From: Symsagittifera roscoffensis
Taxonomy: Eukaryota > Xenacoelomorpha > Acoela > Convolutidae
DNA: 64,000 nucleotides
NCBI RefSeq assembly: GCF_963678635.1
Contig: NC_087070.1
Span: forward strand, 3,754,539-3,818,538
Direction: 5' to 3'
Position numbers and translations under genes: made by a program. A model generated the notes under the pieces. That model was given only the letters and a program-made list of their open reading frames with translations. It made no database searches and had not been told where the DNA came from. Below, one piece after another: positions 1 through 10,757 of this stretch (positions within the stretch are counted from its first letter, which is position 1; the number at the start of each line of letters is the position of its first letter).

Positions 1-85
1 CACATTACAATACATTAACAATCTCCCGTGTAATTTAATCAATTGGAAAGCTCCGCAAAGCAGCGATGTGTTATAGTTACAGCCG

Positions 86-3000
86 CTATTGAATGAAGTC
101 AATTGAAGAGTGTTGTATACAGCGAATCAGCGTAGTGCGTGATACGCGACTATCTTTGGTCAGACAATCAGCGACCTGTTGGTTGGTTGATATCCATCTG
201 AGACTTATGGATGTGTCTGAAGTCAAATCTCGCAGATAGCCGATCTCAACACGCAGACGACGGTCTGCGACGGCTTTTGTCGAATACGTCGCATCAACCA
301 GGGATCGGTTGTCAGTATATACATCAATAGGGACAATTTTTCCGACTATTTCGTGCAGCATCTTTTGCATTAAATAAGCAGCATCTACACCATCCGAGCA
401 AGCCAGTGCTTCGGCTGCGAGTGTACTCCGAACGACGCGTTTTATTTTCTGCGAGCGATAAGAAATGAGCGAGCATCTGGAGTTTTTGGTATTCGCCAAG
501 AAGACCAAGTAGCCTCCTTGGGTTGCTCCTCCCGCCAAGTTGTTCAGTGATGCGTCTGTGAAAACAATGATTCTCCAGGACTCAATGTCGTCTCCAAGAG
601 ATGTCATGCACGTTCCGTAATTGTCGTATTTGAGCTTGCGGACTACTTTGTTCGCTGCCAGGACTTGCTCTACTGTACTGGCTGGCAGTTTGCTGATAAG
701 GAGGCTAACTTCGAACGATATATCCGGTCGTGTGTTAGACGACACCCAGTTCAGCTTGCCTAGAAGTTTCCTCAGGTCTCTCACGCCTTTTCTAGACAAA
801 AACTCTGTTCGAGTCGCATCAGATGGAACATCTATCTCCTCGATAGCTTGGATGTACTTCTGTTGTTGGATCAAAATGCCACGTTCTTCTCTGTCTAGTT
901 GGACGCCTAGGTAGCTGCATGGCAGATCTGACTGCTTTCCAACATCGAAAATCATAGAAATCTTGTCTATAACTTCATTTTTGAACCCAACAGTGCCTGA
1001 ATACGCAAAATCGTCTACGTGGACGCACAGAACACCGCTGACGTTATTTTGCGGATCTCGCCAGATGAACAAACAGGAGTCGAACTGAGAAACTTGACAT
1101 GACAAGGATAAAAGTTCTTTGCGAACACGATCGTACCAGAGTCTGGAGGCATCTGCTAAGCCATACACTGGTTTATGCAACTTCCACAGACACTTTGATT
1201 CGGCTTCTGGAGGTGGTTTAACATATACTTCCCGCTTCAACTCAGATCCCTGCAAAAAGGCAGTGCTTATATCCAAAACTCCAACTGGCCAATTCTTCGA
1301 TGCAGAGACAGTCAGTACAAGCCGGAACGCTTCCCGGGCACATGTAGGAGAATCTTTCACGAGGGTTTCCAAATCCATATCTTGAAAACCTTTGGCTACC
1401 AAACGTGCTTTCTTGGCACCAGTTGTCTTCTGAGAGCAAACCCAGCGTAAATCAATGAAGTACTGTCCAACATCTTGAACTTCCGTGTAAACTGAGCGTT
1501 TAATCCAGTTTTCGAGCTCAATCTGCTTTTCAGCAACAAATTGATCGGGTTGGTGTCCTGCGATTAACGCATGGCATTCATCAAGTTTCTCCCAAGTCAC
1601 CATGTCTTTTGTGAAATCTATGTTACCGGTCATACCAGCAACATTGTCTGGAGCTGTAAATTCAACATTGAAGCATCCTTTGTACTTCCCAGTTGCTTTT
1701 CCAGCGCGACTGATTACTAGACCTTCGTATGACTTCTCTGGGTCACATCTGGGTACGAACTTCACGAAATCACGCACTTTCGGATAGTCTTCTCTTTCTT
1801 GCGTCTGAAACTGCTTCTTCATACCGTTTTGAGCGTGATTATTTACTTGTTCAACGCTTTCCTCTGGTGGAATCCGGTCTTCAGCGACATTATATTCTTC
1901 TTCATCACTCTCCACTGCAGTTGATGGGCAAGTTCTGGTGTCTACTTTGGTACTTTCTGAACCAATGACTAACGGAATTTCTGTTCTGTTCTCGGGATGC
2001 GCCGCTGTGGTCAGCGTTTCTATACTGTCCGACTGACACTTCCGGACGCGAGTTGGATGGACACTGATCAACTGACCGCCATGTTTCACAACAATCTCGG
2101 ATCCTAGCCGGTTCACAACTGTGGCTGGGCCTCTCCATTGGTTTTCAGATCTTTTGTAAAACACTTGATCAGACGGTTGGACTTCTTCGCTGCTACGAAC
2201 ATTTGTTCTCAATGCTCTTTTGATACGGTTAGAGGACTCGCACTCTATGTAGGCTTGTCGAGATTTGTGGAGCAGGTTCAGATGTTCACGTGCGTACTCT
2301 GAGGTCGTCACGCATTCTAGAGCTGGATCTCTATCCTCAATTACATTCGGCAAGTTTGGGGAGGACCCGAAAACCAGCTGAAAAGGAGTGAAACCTGACG
2401 CGTTAGACAGACAATTCTTGGCATGTACGGCAAACTGGAGACATAAATTATCGTCTGTGCTCTCACCAGATGACCTTGTTTTCCAGAAAGCTTCAGTAAC
2501 AATCGCATTATGCCTCTCAACAACCCCGTTAGACCAAGGGCTGTACGATGCACTCGAAATAACCCTGATGTTATAGCACTCAGTCATAGACAGAAACCTC
2601 TCGTTGTTGAATTCACCTCCTCGATCACTCATAAATGTTCCTGGTGGTCCAAATACAAGGCACCAATTTCTCAAAACCGCACTTATGATGGTCTCAGGAA
2701 GTTTGTTGTGGATTATACAGGCAACGCTGAAACGCGTAAAAAGATCTATAAGATGCAAATAATGCGTATTAGGCCCGAGCTCGCTCAATTTGTGCAAATC
2801 CATAGAAACCACCTGGTTGAACTTCACTGCAAGAGGCAAGGAAACCGAAGGTTTTGGTTTAGCACGGCCAAACTTCTTGCAAGTTTCGCATTCATCAACT
2901 ACACTTTCCACATCAGACTGCAAAGTTGCGCTTTTGTAGCCACTCTGCTTGAGTAGTTGCTCGAGCCGTTTTGCGGAGCAATGTCCAAACTGGCGGTGCA

Positions 3001-4294
3001 TTTTCTTAAAATCTGACTGCGCAAACACTGCCAAACAAACATCTTCATAACCAGGATGAATGTTCAGAAGAAGATGGCCGGTTGACGTCCTCTTGAGGTC
3101 TAGTTTTTCGTCAGATTCTTGTATAGCAACAAACTTGCCATCAAAATTGAGCACGAACTTGGCAGATTCCATCGATTTGACACTCAGCAGTAAAGGCAAC
3201 TCACCGTCAATGACATCACAACTCACAAAACAAGAAAGTGAGCCAAATTTAGCTGGCAAAAAGGCTTTGTATTTAGCGTTTTGACATGCTCCATCTCCAA
3301 AAACAATGCGACAACCAGTCTTGTTGTACACAACAGTGTCTGATTGCGTCTTCGAAAGTTTAGATACGTACTGTTTGACCCACTGATCTCCCGCGACTGT
3401 TGTTGTACAGCCGGAGTCCAGAATTGCTGACTCATAGCATTCTCTCAGCAACTTCCCGCAGTTACTTGCAAACGTGAGGTATACTTGCGTGTCTGTACCT
3501 GAGTCGCAGCTTGAAGGAACGGTACTGGAGGCTATTGCGGGCATTGAAGCAACACTCTTTCCGGAATCTCTGTCCGGGCAGTTTCTGAACCAGTGATTTC
3601 TGGAACCACACTCTGTGCAGGTGGTAACTCTACCTTCTTTGTCAACAGGATTTCTACCTTTTTTCTGTACGCCTCTCAAAAAACTGTAACTGGCCTGTCC
3701 TCGACCTCGAAAACGACCGCGTCTCTGAAACCGATCAGATATCAACGCAGATTCTTCGTTTAGTTCCTCGTTCGCCACGAAAGCTGGTTCGTCTTTTAGC
3801 TGCACTCCCGAGGTGGAGGAGGAACTTCCTGAGAAAATTCGTCGCAGTGACTTTTTCATAGTGTCAAAATTCAGCTCATTCGACGCGGAGAGAACCAGTT
3901 GGCGTTCATTGGAGGTTAAATTACAGGAATGGAGCAACTTGCACGCTAAAATAGAATCTGGTAATTCCATTTTGAACCGCTTCATTTTAGTGTATGCTCT
4001 CTCAAAGTCAGCGATATGCTCAATAACGCTAGCCGAGGACCTTGAGATAGATTCAAAAGCAGTGTACATCTCGTAAGATTGGTCAACTGTTTCTTTGCCA
4101 AATATACTGTCCAGTTTTTCCAATAAATCTTTCAAACCGTTCTCACTCTCTAAGGATTCACCGCCCACTTCCATAGCAACTTCGCGACGTCGGCCACTGA
4201 GGGATAGTGCCACAGCCAAACCCAACTTCTTTGCAGGTAGATCTGTTAGACGCTTCCAAATGTCAACCTCGTTTTTCCAAGCGTCATAAGGCAT
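86..4294 (-). CDS. Copia gag-pol polyprotein
   Basis: This 1402-residue frame encodes the whole copia replication machinery. In order it shows a gag region; a CCHC zinc knuckle (CTECGSRNHWFRNC) near residue 225; an aspartic protease motif (DSGCT) near 293; an integrase with an HHCC zinc region (HRQFGH ... CETCKK) and a DDE core (MDLH, SDRGGEF, NGVVERHN); a reverse transcriptase with VLDISTAFLQG and a catalytic VHVDD box; and RNase H with TDAS and a terminal ADCLTK motif. No internal stop is seen, so the catalytic parts are intact. The start is suspect: a minus-strand ATG at 4334, close behind the primer site, opens a short frame one register off that reads naturally up to about 4295. A single-base indel has probably separated the true gag start from the rest. 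Particle formation and cDNA synthesis would be cytoplasmic, integration nuclear. Confidence 0.93.
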   Translation of the reverse strand: MPYDAWKNEVDIWKRLTDLPAKKLGLAVALSLSGRRREVAMEVGGESLESENGLKDLLEKLDSIFGKETVDQSYEMYTAFESISRSSASVIEHIADFERAYTKMKRFKMELPDSILACKLLHSCNLTSNERQLVLSASNELNFDTMKKSLRRIFSGSSSSTSGVQLKDEPAFVANEELNEESALISDRFQRRGRFRGRGQASYSFLRGVQKKGRNPVDKEGRVTTCTECGSRNHWFRNCPDRDSGKSVASMPAIASSTVPSSCDSGTDTQVYLTFASNCGKLLRECYESAILDSGCTTTVAGDQWVKQYVSKLSKTQSDTVVYNKTGCRIVFGDGACQNAKYKAFLPAKFGSLSCFVSCDVIDGELPLLLSVKSMESAKFVLNFDGKFVAIQESDEKLDLKRTSTGHLLLNIHPGYEDVCLAVFAQSDFKKMHRQFGHCSAKRLEQLLKQSGYKSATLQSDVESVVDECETCKKFGRAKPKPSVSLPLAVKFNQVVSMDLHKLSELGPNTHYLHLIDLFTRFSVACIIHNKLPETIISAVLRNWCLVFGPPGTFMSDRGGEFNNERFLSMTECYNIRVISSASYSPWSNGVVERHNAIVTEAFWKTRSSGESTDDNLCLQFAVHAKNCLSNASGFTPFQLVFGSSPNLPNVIEDRDPALECVTTSEYAREHLNLLHKSRQAYIECESSNRIKRALRTNVRSSEEVQPSDQVFYKRSENQWRGPATVVNRLGSEIVVKHGGQLISVHPTRVRKCQSDSIETLTTAAHPENRTEIPLVIGSESTKVDTRTCPSTAVESDEEEYNVAEDRIPPEESVEQVNNHAQNGMKKQFQTQEREDYPKVRDFVKFVPRCDPEKSYEGLVISRAGKATGKYKGCFNVEFTAPDNVAGMTGNIDFTKDMVTWEKLDECHALIAGHQPDQFVAEKQIELENWIKRSVYTEVQDVGQYFIDLRWVCSQKTTGAKKARLVAKGFQDMDLETLVKDSPTCAREAFRLVLTVSASKNWPVGVLDISTAFLQGSELKREVYVKPPPEAESKCLWKLHKPVYGLADASRLWYDRVRKELLSLSCQVSQFDSCLFIWRDPQNNVSGVLCVHVDDFAYSGTVGFKNEVIDKISMIFDVGKQSDLPCSYLGVQLDREERGILIQQQKYIQAIEEIDVPSDATRTEFLSRKGVRDLRKLLGKLNWVSSNTRPDISFEVSLLISKLPASTVEQVLAANKVVRKLKYDNYGTCMTSLGDDIESWRIIVFTDASLNNLAGGATQGGYLVFLANTKNSRCSLISYRSQKIKRVVRSTLAAEALACSDGVDAAYLMQKMLHEIVGKIVPIDVYTDNRSLVDATYSTKAVADRRLRVEIGYLRDLTSDTSISLRWISTNQQVADCLTKDSRVSRTTLIRCIQHSSIDFIQ

Positions 4295-4337
4295 CTGTTT
4301 CCCATGTCGGCGGGGTTTTGACGAAAGAGCTCATTTT

Positions 4338-4349
4338 CTCCTGCTACCA
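4338..4349 (-). promoter_or_regulatory. Primer-binding site of the copia element
   Basis: Minus-strand TGGTAGCAG starts at the base next to the LTR. It is complementary to the CTGCTACCA 3' end expected of an animal initiator-Met tRNA. Minus-strand cDNA synthesis would start here. Confidence 0.65.
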
Positions 4350-4448
4350 TGAGAAAAAGTTGGATAAAAACAGTCGTTAATTACAAAACCCCGCGACACA
4401 TGACAATCTTAAACACATGACAATTAAGCACATTACAATACATTAACA
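4350..4448 (-). repeat. 5' LTR of the copia element, 99 bp
   Basis: On the minus strand the segment begins TGTTAATG and ends TTTCTCA, the canonical TG...CA form, and directly abuts the primer-binding site. Its first 20 bases recur at 1-20 as the beginning of the 3' LTR. At 99 bp it is short for an LTR, as is usual in this group. Confidence 0.75.
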
Positions 4449-5120
4449 CTAGAGCTGTATCGTATATTACTGTGCTTAAGAAACATTTCAGCGCAAGGCC
4501 GGGAAGTGCAAGTCAAGGCATGGCCAGGAGCGGCAAGGTAGGGCAGGGCGAGGAGTGGCCAGGCTAAGTAGACTAGCGGAGCAGCGCAGAGCCGGGCTAG
4601 GAAGGGCAATTCAGGGTAGGGAAAGCTAGACAAGGCATGACGAGGGGCGGGGCAAGGCAGGGTGAAGAGTGGAAAAGCTGGGCAGACAGAAGAGGGGCAA
4701 GGCAGGGTAGGGCAGCGCAGAGCCGGTCGAGGAGTGGCAACGCCTGGTCGAGGCAGTACTTAGCGAAGAAGGGTAATGCAGGGTAGGGAGTGCAAGGCTG
4801 GGCAGGTCGAAGAGGGGCAGAGTAGAGCAGGGCAGGTCGAGGAGGCAAGGCAAGGTGAAGAGTGGCAAAGTATAGTAGGGCAGCATAGGGCGAGGAGGGG
4901 CAACGCCAGGCGAAGAGTGCAAGGCAAGGTAAGAACACGCAAAGCAAAAGTGAACAGGACGAGAAATGGCTAGGCAGCGTAGGGAAGCGCTCAGTAAGGA
5001 GGGTCAAGCAGGGTAGGGCAGCACAGAGCGAGGAGTGGCAAGGTAGGATAGAGAAGCGCAAGGCGGCACAAGACTAGGCGAGAAGGGGCTAGCAGGGCAG
5101 CGACAGGAAGGGCAGGGTGT
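4449..5120. repeat. Purine-rich minisatellite
   Basis: Imperfect tandem variants of GGCAAGGCAGGGTAGGGCAG and GAGGAGTGGCAA fill this block, G-rich on the plus strand. Several long open frames on the minus strand (Leu/Pro/Ala-rich) arise only from the repeat and show no protein features. I see no gene here. Confidence 0.85.
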
Positions 5121-6150
5121 TGTAGCTGTATCCATCTATCTGCGCACCTCTCAATTTATCAAGTTATCTATCCCGCAAACCATCTATTCGTTCTTCCAAC
5201 TATCTATCCAATCATCCATCAATATATTTATCTATCCATCCATCTAGCAATCTATCCAACCAATTATCCAGCCAGCCATCTACACAACCATCATTCGTCC
5301 GTTTTTTCATCAATCCATTCATCTATCTGATCATCCATCTTCTATTCATAAAACAAACCAGCAATAGATTAGGCCATTCAACCAACCATCCATCTTTCAA
5401 AGAATCTCTCCGCTGTTTCCAGTTGACCATCCTGCAATCAAACTATTTGTCTATCCAGCCGTTTTTTCAATCATCAAACCATCATCTCTTCATCAGCTCT
5501 TCAAACCGTCATTTCATCCGTTCATAACCAATCCAACAAGCCATCCATTCTCACACTCACCTTTTAATCCAGCCATCTGTCCATCCAAGCCATCTATCTA
5601 TCTAACCATACATCATCCTTCCAACCAGCCATCCAGTCAGCCTGCTTCCCATCTATCTCTCAGCCATCCCTCTTTCCAGCCAGCCATGCTTCCATTCATC
5701 CTTCCATTGATTAACCATCCATATATCAAGACATTATCATCTATACATGCAACCAGCCATCGGTCCATCCATTCAAATATCCATCGATCCAATCCGCCAT
5801 ACATCCGTCCCTCCAGCAATCCATCCATCCAGCCATCCATCGATCGAGCCATCAATTCAGTCCATCCAACCAGCATATCCACTCATCTTTGCGTCCAGCC
5901 ATCCATTATTCTATCCAGCCTTCGATACAGCCATCACTCCATCTAGCCAACGAACGTCCACTTATCCAGCCAGCCATCCATCCACCCAAATACCAACCAA
6001 CTTTCCGTGCATCCATCCTGCCAGCCCTCCTTTCATCGATCCATTCATCAGCTATCAAACCAGCCATCCATCTATATATCAGCCAGCCATCAGTTCAGAC
6101 ATCCAACCAGCCAGCTATCCATTCAGTCATTCCATAACTTTTTGTTTAAG
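5121..6150. repeat. (CCAT)n/(CTAT)n-type degenerate microsatellite
   Basis: About 1 kb of degenerate four-base repeats of the CCAT, CTAT and CCAG type on the plus strand. The resulting Ser/His/Ile/Pro-rich frames are by-products of the repeat and are not genes. Confidence 0.88.
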
Positions 6151-7346
6151 ATAAATGCTCTCTATTTTCAGGAGCAGCTTTAGCTGCAGAGGGCCGCTCG
6201 CTCCTTATGAACTAACATAACATAATAACCAAAATAAACTATTTTTGGGGTAATATTTTGGATGCGAACTCCGCAACATAAATTGCATTATGATAATTCT
6301 GGTTAAATTTTAAGCAACTTTTGTTGTCTTCACGTTTTGTCTAATCTTGATCCAATTTGAGAAAAACGCCTTTTAAGTTTCCAATGTTATTTGTTTTGTC
6401 CGGTTGATTGAAATCAGCAGTGCTGGCTGAAAAAAATAGCCTTGAGTCAACAGAAAATTAACTTTGGTCAAGGATACTCAAAATCTAAACCTCACTCAAA
6501 TTTTGACGCTCTTTGTCCGACAACTCCTCTGCCCCGATTGACACCTCTCCTTTCCACTGGAATATCTCAGCTAGCTCACCAACCTCACCCACAAGCGCAC
6601 ACAAGATATTCCTGGAGACACATTGAAACTAGTTTCACATTATGAAATTTAAAACATCCATGTATAAAAACGACAATGGAAATAACCAACAAGCTGAAAG
6701 ATTCTTGATTATTTTGTTCCTCGAACCTTGAAAAAAGTTCTTTGACACTTTTCATTTTTCCGAAAAAAAATCGAGGAACAAAACGATCAAGAATCTTTCA
6801 AGGTTCACACTTTTTTGATACAACTTACTGAATTTGAGAAAAATGGACATGGTACATTTTTGATTCTTCTACTGTTTACAACCTTTTTTTTTCATATCAT
6901 TTTTATTACTGGTTGACTTATTTATGTTAGTATATGATGAAGTGACGTTAGAAGATGGGAAAATAAACACAAGGGCGAAGCCGAGCTTCGCTCCGCTTAC
7001 GGTACAAAAGTATGAGCCAGAGACCAAAACTACAGCGTAAAAAAATCACAGTAAACAGCAATATTTTTCATAAAATTCAAAACAAAGTAGGTACGATCTA
7101 ACCATTCTTTAACCCTTATATTTTTTATATAAGCTCACTTGACAAACTCAAACCAAGAAAAGAAACAGGAACATTCAGATGTGAACATGGAAAATTGGAA
7201 TACGTTCGTACGCCGTAGTACTGGCATATATACTTTTTTCAAATTAATGGTCACAAAAAATGCAAGGAAACAAAAACAATTAGTAGCTCCCGCAGAAAAA
7301 ATGCTTCTAAAGTTGTCTTCTATAACTTTTTAATCTCCAAAAAAAA
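6151..7346. other. AT-rich non-coding DNA
   Basis: No coding region can be supported here. The stretch holds a foldback at 6695-6800 and a short GC-rich patch near 6971-7015. Open frames of up to 67 codons show no recognisable motif. Confidence 0.6.
6695..6800. repeat. Short foldback (30-bp inverted repeat)
   Basis: Arms at 6695-6724 and 6771-6800 are complementary over 30 bp with one mismatch, around a 46-nt spacer. It may be a tiny MITE remnant. No target duplication was recognised. Confidence 0.7.
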
Positions 7347-7612
7347 TGCAGCAAAAAATCTTGGAATGCAATTACTTGAACAAAACCAAAAGACATTGAA
7401 AAGATTTTTCAGTACACTAAAAAAAATGCTTAAATCCCGAGCTGTGGGAACTAAGCCGACAAAAAATGAGCAGACAGCTAAAATCCGACAAAATTTTGTC
7501 ACGCGGAAAACTTTCTGTTTATCAAAAACAGGTCCTGGCCAGACTCGAATCAGGGAACTTTGTTTTCACAGGCATGTGGGTAATCTCTCCATCACATGTG
7601 CGGATTGGAGCC
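7347..7612 (+). repeat. Dispersed repeat R3, copy 1
   Basis: This stretch, starting GCAGCAAAAAATCTTGG and ending near GGATTGGAGCCTTGATT, recurs at 35489-35763. In the second copy it follows the C-terminal coding end of a LINE ORF2, so it is probably the 3' end of that LINE family. On the minus strand a GATTCGAGTC match to a tRNA B-box is present but no full tRNA folds by eye. Confidence 0.65.
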
Positions 7613-8331
7613 TTGATTTTATATGAACCGTGTCAAATGTTTCAAGTGATTTACTTTAACTAGTTGTTAACCTAAAAAAATGTTATTTTCCCATATGAAA
7701 ACGTTTTTTATTGCTAGCGTAAATACATTATCACATTTTGAAATTGAAATTCATTTAAGTTTATTGGCTTCAATTGAAAATATTATTTTGCAAACATAAT
7801 ATTATCACATTTTAAAAACCGTGCGGCACTACCTGGGAGTGTGGTACTTTGTCCAATCTCTCTCTTTTACAAACTCATCTTGGAGGCCCCTCAGTCTATC
7901 CAGATCGAGACAAGAAAAAGTGTTCCTGGGTAGCTCTCCTACTTTCGAACTCTCAGTCTTTACTGTCTTCGAGTCCGTCATGCAGCACCGAATCTGGATT
8001 CTTCGGGAGATAAATAATTGCGGAGAACGGTAAAAAGCTTTATACATCTGTCATCATCAAAAACTGAAATATACTAGCATATCCACTCTGTATAAATCAA
8101 CGACTGAGAGAGAGAGGGGGGAGAGAGAGGCGAGAGGGATGTCGGATTCTCAGACTTTTTGGACGAAAACAGTCTTGATCAATGATATGAAGTTTTTTAG
8201 ATTTATTTGGACGTGCTAGATGTTTAGATATCAGCTGAGTGTTTCGAGTCTCATCAACTTTTATTGACAGTTAGCTCGATCTTCCTCTATAGCTCCCTTC
8301 AAGGGTTTTTAAATAGTTTTTCATATACGGA
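7613..8331. other. AT-rich DNA upstream of a LINE ORF1
   Basis: No gene is supported. The region holds a GA-rich tract at 8104-8140 and may include the 5' untranslated region of the LINE whose ORF1 begins at 8332. Confidence 0.5.
8104..8140 (+). repeat. GA-rich simple repeat
   Basis: A purine-only run built mainly of GAGAGA and GGGG, about 190 bp before the LINE ORF1 start. Confidence 0.85.
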
Positions 8332-9129
8332 ATGTCATCAGAACGCAACTGCATCGGATCAACGTCTGCTTGCAAATGTGACCACTGCAAAAGTAAAGTG
8401 AAACACGATGATACTACAGCTATTGGGTATGAGAAATGTGGAAATTGGTTTCATGGAGCGTGTGTTTCTCTATCAGCTGACGAAGCATCGTGGATGGGTA
8501 AAATCAAAACTTGCCTTTGGATTTGTGACGACTGCCTGGAAGTGGATATCTTCAAATACGAAGCTTAGTTTTGTACCATGTTTAACGAGGCAACCGATTT
8601 GAGTAATAACATTAAGTCTACAGTTTTATCTATTGTTGAATGTGAAATACCGCGTATTATTGAAAAATCCTTACCTGAACAAATAAACGAAAATGTAGTT
8701 AAGGCATTCAGTGACCGTCTACCTTCCTATCGAGATGTATGAACTAATGGTACTGGCAAAACCTGCAGACATACGAAAAAATGTGAATCAATTTGTGATC
8801 AACGGTGTGCCTGAGTTGGGTAACACCTTCAATGCTCGCGTCGAATCTGATGCCATAATTCTTGCGGGAATAATGCAGCATATGGGGCCTTAAATCTGAA
8901 AATGACATTACTTCAGCTCGAAGACTTATGAAATCTCAAACAACCAATAATGAACGTCGCACGTGTCGCCCATTATTGATTGCAACGAATAACGCTCACT
9001 TCATGAATCGTTGTTTCGCCAGGAGCAATAATAAGAGGGACTTCCGCTTTCCTATTTACGTCAAGAAGTTTCTTTCGAGCTCCGACAGGGAAATCGAGAA
9101 GAAAGTTCTTGCCGAAAAATACGAAATGA
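8332..9129 (+). pseudogene. LINE ORF1 with PHD finger, interrupted by the giant LTR element
   Basis: The first 78 codons encode a PHD-type zinc finger: CDHC, then EKCGNWFHGACV, then WICDDC. PHD fingers are known in ORF1 of CR1-clade LINEs. One zinc ligand is lost (Tyr where Cys is expected two residues before the KC). A TAG at about 8566 ends this frame, but in-frame coding resumes at once into a likely coiled-coil part and then, after frame changes, a C-terminal part (INGVPELGN ... RPLLIATNNAHF). The sequence stops at 9129, where the 24.4-kb LTR element is inserted, and the last codons continue at 33578-33660. A paralogue at 35764-36547 shows the uninterrupted sequence and carries the same TAG, so the stop predates both copies. 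Confidence 0.75.
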
Positions 9130-10011
9130 TGTAACATTCGCCCAAATATCACACAGCGACGGAGCGTAGAAAAAGTACATATTAACGACTGGCAGGCGTC
9201 AGTTACCTTAATTCTACTCGTTTTTCACCGTCTCGACCTTGCCAGTTGATTTTCTGGTCTGTCTAGGGCAAAGTAAAAAGTTACCATTTTTAGGCCATCA
9301 GTCAAACGACTTTTGATCAGCTTTCGTTTACATGCGAACACAACCACATAGCTGAGTCTCGGATCCTCAGACTACGTGATTGTCATTAAAAACACGGCTC
9401 GAACAACCTATTTTAACATGTTTTTGTGTGACAGTTCTATATTAAATCCATTAGAGATGGATTGACCCTTTCCTTTTTCTAGCTACTCATGCTCTGAAAT
9501 ATTAAATAATAACGGTGTTAATTAAGATCTATGACATTATAGCAGCTATACAGTCAGTCTATACAGTCCCTTCACATAGACAGTCTCTGGGGGACCAAGC
9601 CTCCGCTCCCGTAATATTCTTGAGATAACACTCTTATCTCTTATATTTCGTGTCCCGGGAGGGTTCCGTGGTATATTTCTTCCCCCACTGAAGCCTCCTT
9701 CTCCACAAATATCCGTTGCGAAGGTTCTTATCGTGTGTTATTGCCACGATAAGAGGCTTCGTAATTTTCTTGTCTCTGGTACGACTGTTCTTCACAATAT
9801 CTGTCGTTGTTCTGTTTTCCCGTCTTTTTTAGTCAAAATGGCCATCTTTTTCTATTTCTCAGAAATGTTCAATCTTCAATCGAAATTTTAAAAATAAAAA
9901 TTCTAGAACATTCTGACCCTCCTTCGCAACACTTTTTTGTTCATAAGGCCTTTAGTCGTTCTTTTTTACGTCGCCGGAAGGTTGTGCTGTGTCATCTGGC
10001 AGAATGGCACA
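9130..10011 (-). repeat. 3' LTR of the giant element
   Basis: This is the left copy of the 882-bp direct repeat; in element orientation it begins TGTGCC and ends GTTACA. It contains a perfect 9-bp hairpin at 9727-9753 and a copy of the GGAGGGT motif found throughout the leader. Longer plus-strand frames inside it are chance. Confidence 0.93.
9727..9753. other. LTR hairpin (9-bp perfect stem), left LTR
   Basis: CTTATCGTG and CACGATAAG pair perfectly around a 9-nt loop. Related LTRs at 34051 and 40551 have different sequence but an equally perfect hairpin at the equivalent place, which suggests the structure itself is kept. Confidence 0.75.
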
Positions 10012-10021
10012 TACTCCCCGG
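10012..10021 (-). other. Possible polypurine tract
   Basis: On the minus strand the ten bases before the 3' LTR read CCGGGGAGTA. A G/A-rich stretch here is where plus-strand cDNA priming is expected. It is short and imperfect, so the call is tentative. Confidence 0.35.
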
Positions 10022-10757
10022 ACAAGTCTCCATCAATGTCCCTATTGATCGCATAACACCGGGTTATCGTCAAGTAGTTATCCAGTTTTCTGTAATCAAT
10101 CTTACAAATTGCACAAGAAAATGAAATTTATCTACTCCACCTCAACTCACTACGTGTTCACAAATGGCATCGTACTACATCTCACTGCCTTTCAACATTT
10201 TCACAAAATTTGCACCATGAGGAGTGTCCTAGATAAAATTTCTTTTCTGACTACTTACGTCGTCTTGCCATAAAACTTCTTTTTGCTCTTTTGTGATTAA
10301 AAAGTGGGACGTGGCACGGCCACGCACCCGTTAAAATTAACTTAACTTCACTCACCAAGTATAATCAGTCATTTATGCGGTCCTTTCAATATTAAAACTA
10401 AGAAACTCTGTGGCTAGGAAAGTTACTGAGTTACCCACCCTTCTCGAGCGAGTTTACTCAAACTTACCATGTCGCCACACAGTGAATTTGTGTCTTACAC
10501 AGGTTAAAAACTTCAGTCGTGAATAAATAGGTAAATATACTCACCTATGCTCCTTATATACATACATAGATAGTAGTAACTAAAATCAACAATTTCAACA
10601 ATTTTAACAACTGCAACATTATAGTTTGGTCTGACCAAACTAAATCAAAACAAAAAGTTTCACAAGTTCAATAATCAAAACTTGGTTGATTGGTTTAAGT
10701 TTTAGCACACAAATACATTCAAGTTTTCTCTCCTTCTCTCATCTTCTTTGGTCGTCT
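10022..10757 (-). other. 3' non-coding region of the giant element
   Basis: No coding sequence is supported between the accessory block and the 3' LTR. It holds a 10-bp perfect palindrome with a one-base centre at 10622-10642 (TAGTTTGGTC / GACCAAACTA). Confidence 0.6.

Larger units (their letters stand above)
1..4448 (-). mobile_element. Ty1/copia (GalEa-like) LTR retrotransposon
   Basis: The element is on the minus strand. The same 20-base sequence occurs at 1-20 and 4429-4448. At the right it forms the outer end of a 99-bp LTR starting TG and ending CA; at the left it is the first 20 bases of the 3' LTR, whose remainder lies outside the window. Between them is one gag-pol frame in the copia order (protease, integrase, reverse transcriptase, RNase H). 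Short LTRs and an initiator-Met type primer site fit the GalEa group of animal copia elements, but that assignment rests on protein style, not a tree. The target-site duplication cannot be checked because the left flank is missing. Confidence 0.88.

Noticed and set aside
4449..6150. Several open frames of 60-154 codons in both strands
   Set aside because: They arise from satellite repeats and have low-complexity composition.
7530..7615. tRNA-like B-box (GATTCGAGTC on the minus strand) in repeat R3, possible SINE head
   Set aside because: No matching A-box at the right distance and no cloverleaf by eye; the repeat is better explained as the 3' part of a LINE.
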